Position numbers and translations under genes: made by a program. From Colias croceus (taxonomy: Eukaryota; Arthropoda; Insecta; Lepidoptera; Pieridae), in the NCBI RefSeq assembly GCF_905220415.1, contig NC_059561.1, positions 7,642,001-7,706,000 on the forward strand: DNA of 64,000 nucleotides, given 5' to 3'. The notes under the pieces are model-generated. The model had not been told where the DNA came from, ran no database searches, and saw nothing but the letters and a program-made list of their open reading frames with translations. This document shows, in pieces, positions 58,001 through 64,000 of the stretch (position 1 is its first letter; each line of letters begins with the position of its first letter).

Positions 58001-60157
58001 TGATGCAATTAAATTGGACAAAATCAACATGAGTAGACTAATACCACAGAATACATAATAGTAGCTAAACGCTACTAATACAGTTTAAATACTGGTTTAT
58101 TTAATTAATTTTAATGAATGAGAATATGTATTCCTTTTCTTATCAATTTCCCTTATCTCTCATCCTTCTCCTTTCATATCCATCCCTAAACATTTTTTAG
58201 ACCACAACGCGTTTTGAGCAATTATTTCGCTCAATGAGCGTTTTCGGTCTTTGAGCGTAACATAATATTATGTAGGTACTATCTCTTGATGAAAAAAGAA
58301 GATTCGCAGAACGCTGTACCTACTCGACATAATATTGTAATATACAGGGTTACTTGTAAAACACCGGCAACCTAGCAGGACAAGATAGCTAACATCATAA
58401 GCAACAACATTTGTTCTACGACTTTTGATAATTTGTTAGATTTTATTTTCATACAAAAATAAATATTCATTTAATTTTCCGTTTGAATATTATAAACTCT
58501 ACGCCTCCCAAAATTTCTGTAAACAAGAAGCGAACGAGAGGGGGAAGGGGGCGTCGCGTCGTCCATCCGATAATGAATAGAACATAGACTTACAAATGTT
58601 AGGAGAGTGCAATAAAAGTTTAAAAAATCATTTAAAAATAATTTATTGCGTTATGCCAAAAGTCGTAGAACAAATGTTGTTACTTATGATGTTAGCTTTC
58701 TTGTCCTGCGAGGTTGCTGGTGTTTTACAAGTAACCCTGTATATGTCACGATATAATCGTAAACAAGATTATAATCTCGGGATAGATTCATGTGCTTTTC
58801 ATCTTATGCGTGATTGTAGGTTGCGAAGTATTGTCATCCGTGAGACCGTGAGCTACTGCTTGCCGAACGCTGTATTCGCGCGCTGTACACATATATTGTA
58901 ATTATCGCGTGATTAAATCTCTCAGAGTAGCGCGAAGATTATCTTCTTGCTCATTGGAATCTGTCACTACACATTATCTACACAATGTATGACTGACCGG
59001 TTGGCTTGGTTGGTAGTGGCCTTGCCTTCCAAGCCAGGGGTCGTGGGTTCGATTCCCACCCGGGGCAAATATTTGTGTGATGAACATAGATGTTTGCTCT
59101 GTGTCTGGGTGTTAATTATCTATATAAGTATTTATTTAAAATTATATATTTATGTTTATCAGCCATCTGGTTTCCATAACACAAGCGAAAAGCTTAGTAT
59201 GGGATCAGATCGTGTCGTGTGTGAAAATTGTTCCGAAATATTTATTTATTTATGTAATAACGGACAGGTGATCCTGTACCGGTTGCTCCGCTCCCGCAGC
59301 GAGTTCGCGTCCCACGTATCGTCAGCCCGCGCGCTGTATCGCTTGCGGCGCGACGCACTGGGCGGCGCGCTGGCGGGCGCGGGGGGGCTGGGGCAGCGCG
59401 CGCACTGGGACACGCCGCGCGCCGGTTTGTTCTACTGGCTGGCCCTGCGCGGCGTGCGCGACGTGCACCGCCTGGTGAGTGTGTGCTACACGCTTTTTTC
59501 AGCATTTCAAGAGTAAAAAGAAAGAGACAAGTGATAACTGCGTTAAAAACAACCGACTTCAAACTTGCACTTTGCAACATTTACAAATACAGACAAAAAT
59601 GCTCATAAAATAAAAACTACTGGGCCTATCCGAATACAATTTTTATGGGACCAATTCGACACCATCCCGCATCGAACAAAAAAAAGAATCACGTAAATGG
59701 GTTCAGAAACCTCGGAGTGATCGGTGTACATACATAAAAAAAACATACCGGCCGAATTGATAACCTCCTCCTTTTTTTGAAGTCGGTTAAAAATCTCAAC
59801 AAACAAAGTTTTTCATTATTATAAAATATCATAATCTATTTTTAGAAAACATGTCATCAATTTTAGTGACAACAAAACCTGCACAACATCAAATTTTCAA
59901 AATGTAAAACATAAAATTTCAAACGAATTGTAATCCATCAATTTTTCCCCTACCAGGCGTTCGAAACAGCAATATCCCACGGGCTCATGGTATGTCCCGG
60001 GCAAGCGTTCTCCTACGACACACAAGCTCCCTCTCCATACGTACGACTTACCTTCACTAGAGCTCCACTCGCTGACTTACAAGTCGCGGCTTCGAGATTA
60101 CGCGACTTGCTTGTTCTTGAACAGGGAGAAGAAAGATTGCGGGCTACTGAGGGATAA
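52073..60157 (+). CDS. AADAT: Kynurenine/alpha-aminoadipate aminotransferase (KAT2-type), mitochondrial
   Basis: Seven exons in phase: 52073-52283, 53619-53787, 54578-54764, 55222-55482, 56961-57140, 59268-59474 and 59957-60157; 471 residues. It is a PLP-dependent class I/II aminotransferase that converts kynurenine to kynurenic acid and 2-aminoadipate to 2-oxoadipate in its relatives. Family marks, in order: 'DYARFISKRA' with 'SMTSLAYKIGKQMISLAEGM', 'ITNGSQHGIYQCVE', 'IPTGNNPTG' (about 233-241), 'VEDDPYAFL' (Tyr269), the PLP lysine in 'LDSMSKVVCAGLR' (Lys299) and the carboxylate-binding Arg in 'SPYVRLTFTRA' (about 435). The 50 extra N-terminal residues (MLVSCLKLNGVRPLYSVIRK start) are basic and hydroxylated, fitting a mitochondrial leader. 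The usual GGLP is AEGMP here. The 54578 acceptor (ctcaaag) is weak. Confidence 0.93.
52735..52838 (-). mobile_element. Helitron-like fragment
   Basis: Carries 'gtgtaacaccgaaataattt' and 'cttcagctttataatattag', the 5' half of the 4926-5107 family in minus orientation. Confidence 0.5.
53407..53590 (-). repeat. 175-bp interspersed repeat, copy 2, upstream of an aminotransferase exon
   Basis: Inverse of 44466-44640: 'actcggggactgccgcgg', 'gctatgccttcaagccacac', 'gtccccgcgctcaa'. It ends about 28 bases before the exon at 53619. Confidence 0.75.
53788..54577. other. Intron with a short tRNA-like fragment
   Basis: AT-rich. At about 54490-54520, 'ggcgggattcgaaccctcca' is the inverse of a tRNA B box and may be a SINE or tRNA fragment on the minus strand. 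No further feature. Confidence 0.4.
55222..55482 (+). CDS. AADAT: Aminotransferase exon 4 (cofactor and substrate loop)
   Basis: Opens 'LRPYDPEILAIPEDEDGLIP' and includes 'LLYTIPTGNNPTGTVLP' and 'YDFLIVEDDPYAFLNYSD', the most diagnostic block of the enzyme. Acceptor 'caattttccag', donor gtgagt. Confidence 0.95.
55981..56199 (+). mobile_element. Helitron-like non-autonomous element in aminotransferase intron
   Basis: Starts TCTATACTAATATTATAAAG, contains a (gttt)n run at about 56009-56056 and ends with a GC-rich part plus CTAGT. Best-preserved copy of the main family. Confidence 0.75.
56917..56945 (-). repeat. 'GTCAGAAGTGAAACTTCTTTGGCAAG' fragment next to a splice site
   Basis: The segment with 'cttgccaaagaagtttcac' is the inverse of the repeat at 37970-37995. 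It ends about 16 bases before the exon at 56961, so it forms part of the branch/polypyrimidine region. Confidence 0.65.
56961..57140 (+). CDS. AADAT: Aminotransferase exon 5 (PLP lysine)
   Basis: Reads 'SRPPSFLSLDQCGRVLRLDS' then 'MSKVVCAGLRGAW'. The Lys after 'SMS' is the one that binds PLP in this family. Very GC-rich compared with its introns. Confidence 0.93.
57141..57790. repeat. Degenerate 'acgtgacgtgaaatg' minisatellite
   Basis: About 630 bp built from 5-bp TGACG/ACGTG words in variable higher-order units of about 10-25 bp. It begins directly after the exon donor and ends near 57780. TGACGT is also a CRE half-site, so binding proteins could in principle see a dense cluster. Confidence 0.92.
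57791..58344. other. Intron sequence, no feature seen
   Basis: AT-rich; no exon and no clear repeat recognised. The flanking exons join in phase without it. Confidence 0.4.
58345..58739. mobile_element. 395-bp MITE with 83-bp terminal inverted repeats
   Basis: Ends start CAGGGTTACTTGTAAAACAC. Arms 58345-58427 and 58657-58739 match with about four differences. TATA on each outer side suggests a TA-containing target. The inside is unrelated to any frame I know. Confidence 0.85.
58995..59250 (+). mobile_element. tRNA-Gly-like SINE, copy 2, abutting an aminotransferase exon
   Basis: Head 'ggttggcttggttggtagtg' (A box) and 'gggttcgattcccacc' (B box), loop CTTCCAA. The body shares 'tgtgatgaacatagatgttt' with copy 1 at 22039-22255. 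Its A/T tail ends about 18 bases before the exon at 59268. Confidence 0.8.
59475..59956. other. Intron with a LINE-like 'aaccgacttc' repeat
   Basis: From 59545 to 59795 there is an inverted pair: 'aacaaccgacttcaaac' at the left and 'tttttttgaagtcggttaaa' at the right. This is typical of common lepidopteran interspersed repeats. No exon is needed here. Confidence 0.55.
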
Positions 60158-60175
60158 GAGAAGGTCGAAAAATTA

Positions 60176-60181
60176 AATAAA
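60176..60181 (+). terminator. Poly(A) signal AATAAA of the aminotransferase gene
   Basis: Lies 19 bases after the stop codon in 'aaattaaataaaaaaaac', so the 3' UTR would be very short. Confidence 0.55.
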
Positions 60182-60797
60182 AAAAACATTATATTGTGTA
60201 AATCCTTTATTATAAAAGGAAAACTCAGAATAATCAATTTTGATTATGTACAATACAATTTATTTTAAACATAATATCTAGATAACATTTGAATACACAG
60301 TAAAAACATAATTTCCCATAATATCAGCTAATTGCACAAAGCGCTAACTGTGCATATCACGTAAAATGGTATTTATAAACAAGTCAAATTGCACATTTCC
60401 ATTTTTGTATTTATTCGTCCTAATTACACTATTATGGGAAATTATATAGTATTTCCCATAATTTGACACATATTCCAACAGTTAATAAAACATTACAACA
60501 ACATAAATTAATTTAATTTATATTTTTATTATTAATATTAACCAACTACAATGACGCTATTGCGTATAGCGCCATCTGTAGTTCTAAAATAATAAAATAT
60601 AATAGTTTATAAACCATTATGTAATACAGTAATATAATAATAGATGGCGCTGTTTTAATTCTACAACATTTTTAATGTAAAATAATTTAGATCTGTATTA
60701 ATTAATAACGTGTACATAAGTTATTTTTAAATGAATTAGGAGCGATTTTTTAATCCTTGATTAAAACTTATCCTTTCAAATAACTACAATCTTTCTT
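60182..60797. other. Intergenic stretch with short inverted repeats
   Basis: 'ataatttcccataat' near 60310 is inverted as 'attatgggaaattat' near 60433 and repeated at 60450. At 60555-60660 'gcgccatctgtag' and 'atagatggcgctgtt' form the ends of a small MITE-like block. Confidence 0.5.
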
Positions 60798-60966
60798 CTC
60801 TAATATATATAAATCTCGTGTCACAATGTTTGTCCTCAATGGACTCCTAAACCACTTAACCGATTATAATAAAATTCGCACACCATGTCCAGTTCGATCC
60901 AACTTGAGAGATAGGATAGTTTAAACATGTAGGTACCACGGGCGAAGCCGGGGCGGACCACTAGTA
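60798..60966 (+). mobile_element. Helitron-like element, further subfamily
   Basis: Starts TCTCTAATATATATAAATCT and ends 'cgggcgaagccggggcgg' with CTAGT. The inside ('ctcctaaaccacttaaccga') differs from the main family. Confidence 0.6.
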
Positions 60967-61714
60967 TAATATAAAAATATCACTTTTAATGATAATTTCC
61001 GTACAATAGAAAACATTTTTGAAATGCTTATTTAATACGTTATTCGTTGAATAAAATAATCAAACAATTATATAAACAAGGATTGAAAAATCGCCTTTGA
61101 ATTTTTTACTGTAATGTGATTTTTAAGTTTACATAGATGTCGCTAGATTAAAACTTTTTACTGTAAAATAATACTTAGTTTTAAGGAACATAATATAATA
61201 TATAAGCGATCGAATAAGTCATTTTAAGATTATTTATATAAATATTAAAATATATATTAAACATTAATTATTATATTAATTACAATAAAGTTTTTATTAT
61301 TTACTGAAATTATTGTGTTTTATTGGAAACTAATTGTTCTACTGGATACAAGATGGCGCTAAGAAAGAAAGAAAATGGTTAGGTATTTCATTTCATGTTT
61401 GAAAGATCAGCAAAATTTTATACCTAATTTATAATGATATTCTATGTTTTTACTTTTCATACCCGTTTCTTTATTTTAAAGTTTTAAGTCAGAAGCATAA
61501 GTTGGATCACAAACAACTAGGTAAGTATCTGGTCGCGGAAGAATTCTATTCGGTAAGAATCCGACATAACCCACGGCTCCTTCCCCGGGGGCCGTGGGTA
61601 TCTTTGGAAGATTTCCCCACTTTAAAAAAAGGTAAGTATACCTAATAGTTAAACAACTATAAAAAATATATCAAGTTCTTTTATCCAATATAGGCATATA
61701 ATATACTAAGGTAG
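60967..61714. other. Intergenic AT-rich stretch
   Basis: A hairpin at about 61570-61600 pairs CCCACGGC with GCCGTGGG. 'gatggcgcta' and 'gatgtcgctag' words recall the repeat family at 30743. No gene. Confidence 0.4.
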
Positions 61715-61855
61715 GTTACCTATCGTAAGCTTACGCAACGTATTTTGATGCGGTTTTTATTAATAGATAGATTGATTCAAAAGAAAGGTTTTAGTATATA
61801 AATTATTAATTTTTAGACAAAGCAGGCGAACCCGCAGGAGGTAAGCTATACACAG
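61715..61855 (+). mobile_element. Helitron-like element fragment
   Basis: Relative of 16768-16955: 'gtattttgatgcggttttt', 'aggttttagtatataaatta', then a degraded GC-rich end. Confidence 0.45.
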
Positions 61856-62251
61856 GGAATTGAAATAGTTTATCAGGATTTATTTCTTTGCTGCTCCCCC
61901 TTAACATTATCTAGTTAGCATTCAAATGCTTTTTATCGATCACGTCACGAACATCGATCACGAGGATTTTGGGCGGAAGACGAGAGTTTGTTGAATCGGC
62001 TCGAATTTTTTCTATTCTTTAAAAATTTCTCAGTAGTATATTTTCCAAAGCAAGCGGTGTGAAGGCAAGCCCAATAATGAATGATATAAACAAACCGTCT
62101 GTCGTCTGTCTGTACATCCTCAATAGGGGCCTAGTTAGCGCCCGCTCCAATCCGTTACGTAGACTAACTGCACACAGACTCTATTCGTGTATATTCCAAT
62201 ATAATTTAATGAAATCTACAACTATACTTTTATATATATATATAGGTACCT

Positions 62252-62442
62252 AATATTATAAAGCTGAAGTATGATTGTTTGTTTGAACGCGCTAATCTCA
62301 GGAACTACCTACTGGTTCGATTTGAAAAATTCTTTCGGTATTAGATAACCAATTTATCGAGGAAGACTATAGGCTTATATATCATCACGCTAAGACCATC
62401 AGGAGGAGAGCACTGCGGGTAAAACCGCGGGGCACAGCTAGT
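62252..62442 (+). mobile_element. Helitron-like non-autonomous element
   Basis: Main family: 'taatattataaagctgaag', 'gaacgcgctaatctcaggaa' and 'aaccgcggggcacagctagt'. Confidence 0.65.
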
Positions 62443-63747
62443 ATTAAAATATTTATATAAATCTACATTTTATATTACGATAAAGGCAAAGGGGTTTGCT
62501 TGTTTCTAATAATTTTCGAGAACTGCTCCATTTTAACTTCAATTGTAGGTTAAAGATGATATTTTAATAAGCATTAAGAAATCCGCTGCCGGGACCAGTA
62601 GGTAAATAAAGCTAAAAAAATATTTTATTGCCATTTTTGGACCGTCTTTATGTATTTAACTTCGTTTTTCTATCTGTATAATGCAGTCATCATCGCAGGA
62701 GCTGGAATTGTTTATAAGGATCTGATTATAAATTAGATAGATTTCCTATCTACACCTTTAAACGCTCCAGAAGTGGCGCGACGAAATTATTATACAAACT
62801 GATATAATGTACCTAATAATTGTAATTTATTCCGAAATTTAGCGAATATACAAAAATAAAATTGCATTCTGCGTGTTATTGTTTATGGAGAAAAATCGTG
62901 TACAATAACATCTGTATGTAACAGTGCGAGTTAGATGCAAAATAAATCGAGGGACGCCATCTTTGATTAATACATTACAACCATTCATGTAGAGCATCTA
63001 CATGCATGGTTGGCATGCATTTTACTCTACCAAAAAACAGTAGAGACATTTAAGCTGTGTTTAAGCGTTCACTATTCTTTTCCGTATTTTGTTACAAAAT
63101 GTTGCATATTTAGCTCTACCTTCTTTATTCCAAATTAAGATAATTTGTATTGGAGATATATTATTTGCATTCAAATCACAAATAGATTGACTTGCAGAAT
63201 TATTTATTTAATAGGTAATAAGTTTTGCATAAGTTGATGTAAGTGTGTAATGAATCTTATACATTGTTAATTGGCCCTTCGAGCAGGATATTGCCTAATA
63301 TTGTAGGTAGATACTTGTTAATTTTTTAAGCAGAACGGTAGTCGCTTGTTTTTTTATTTATTTGTAACAAGCTGTATAAACATTTTGCCAATCTCTTTCT
63401 AATTCATATCTTTAGAAGATCTTTATAAAAACGATTCCTCATAAAAATTCCTCTTCCCTTTCCCTTTTCCTTTCCTCAAAAAAATCCGATTCATTCGTAA
63501 ATATCATCATTCGTAAATCGTAATAGTAAAAAATATGTCAAGTAGTTGTTTAATAGTTAGTGTTGTCAAGTTCTAAGTTACGTTAGAATTTAAGTAAGGT
63601 ATAAATATCTTTTTAATTGTTGTTATTAATTGTTTATCAGGAGTTAGGTCTGTTAGGACATTGCTTTATCTTTTAGCAAATATGTAGTTGTTATTTTAAG
63701 TTTAACAGGAATGTCTGCTTCATCTTTTAGTGTATACTATGATTTAT
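62443..63747. other. Intergenic stretch downstream of the U1 gene
   Basis: AT-rich sequence with no coding signal. Near 63719-63732, read on the minus strand, 'actaaaagatgaag' is a possible snRNA 3' box about 15-30 bases past the RNA end. Confidence 0.4.
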
Positions 63748-63910
63748 GGGGGGACGGCGCGTACGCAGTCCCCACTACCAAAAATTACGCGTCCGAGTTA
63801 TCCACATTAGGGATAATCGCAGAGGTCAACCCCGCCGCAGTGCAATGGCGGGGCCTCGCTCTGGGGGAACCGCCTTCCTGATCACGGTGTCCCCTACGCC
63901 AGGTAAGTAT
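63748..63910 (-). ncRNA. U1: U1 spliceosomal snRNA
   Basis: Read on the minus strand from 63910 it starts ATACTTACCTGGCGTAGGGG, the U1 5' end that pairs with 5' splice sites. It then shows stem-loop I ('gatcaggaagg'), stem-loop II with 'ccattgcactg', 'ttgacctctgcgattatcc', the Sm-binding site 'gtaatttttgg' and a GC-rich 3' stem. Length about 163, as expected. Stem-loop I has GATCAGGAAG where GATCA(C/T)GAAG is usual, so it may be a variant copy. Only 90 bases of upstream DNA are in the window, enough for a proximal sequence element, which I could not identify with certainty. Confidence 0.93.
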
Positions 63911-64000
63911 GATTTCGCCAAGATCCCCGGACTATTTACGTATTCGAAAAAGAATTTCAATAGCGCGATTTATATCCACGAAATAACAAGGTGCTGCCAT

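Noticed and set aside
58995..59065. Functional tRNA-Gly(TCC) gene
   Set aside because: A and B boxes and the anticodon loop are visible, but the acceptor stem does not pair and the same head plus body recurs at 22039, so it is a SINE.
58947..59516. 189-codon frame upstream of an aminotransferase exon
   Set aside because: It joins the SINE sequence to the real exon (59268-59474) read in another frame; the spliced aminotransferase frame is far better supported.

Overview
This is a nuclear genomic window from an insect, almost certainly a moth or butterfly. It is AT-rich, its protein-coding genes are split by GT-AG introns, and it is crowded with repeats of lepidopteran type: Helitron-like elements with TC...CTAG ends, 'gatggcgctg' MITE-like repeats, a tRNA-like SINE, and mariner, hAT and TTAA-target elements. 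Nothing bacterial or viral was seen.

Three protein-coding genes lie on the + strand in the order otp, a WD40 gene, and a KAT2/AADAT-type aminotransferase. An snRNA gene lies on the - strand at the right edge. (1) About 1-22875 is the 3' part of the homeobox gene orthopedia (otp). Four in-phase exons run from the last part of the homeodomain to the C-terminal OAR domain; the first 19.5 kb is probably a long upstream intron. The last coding exon runs into 19 tandem copies of a 56-bp unit made of the last 18 codons, the stop codon and one leading base pair set. (2) About 31023-50952 is a 16-17 exon gene for an EF-hand-like plus WD40 protein of the WDR49/WDR64/'WD repeat protein on Y' family. Its introns hold a decayed DNA transposon, a hAT-like element carrying a 12-bp minisatellite, a Helitron remnant, a terminal-inverted-repeat foldback element and a 294-bp inverted repeat with matching arms. 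One of its exons has its 3' end, including the splice donor, repeated in tandem. (3) 52073-60157 is a complete seven-exon gene for kynurenine/alpha-aminoadipate aminotransferase, with a predicted mitochondrial leader and all the expected PLP-site residues. (4) 63748-63910 (-) is a U1 snRNA gene.

The genes show no operon-like or pathway link; they are ordinary neighbours. The unusual material is structural: terminal-exon amplification in otp, donor-site amplification and possible alternative C-termini in the WD40 gene, a long near-perfect hairpin, and several repeats that end a few bases upstream of 3' splice sites. All exon boundaries were read by eye from splice consensus, reading phase and family resemblance; no alignment or transcript data were available.
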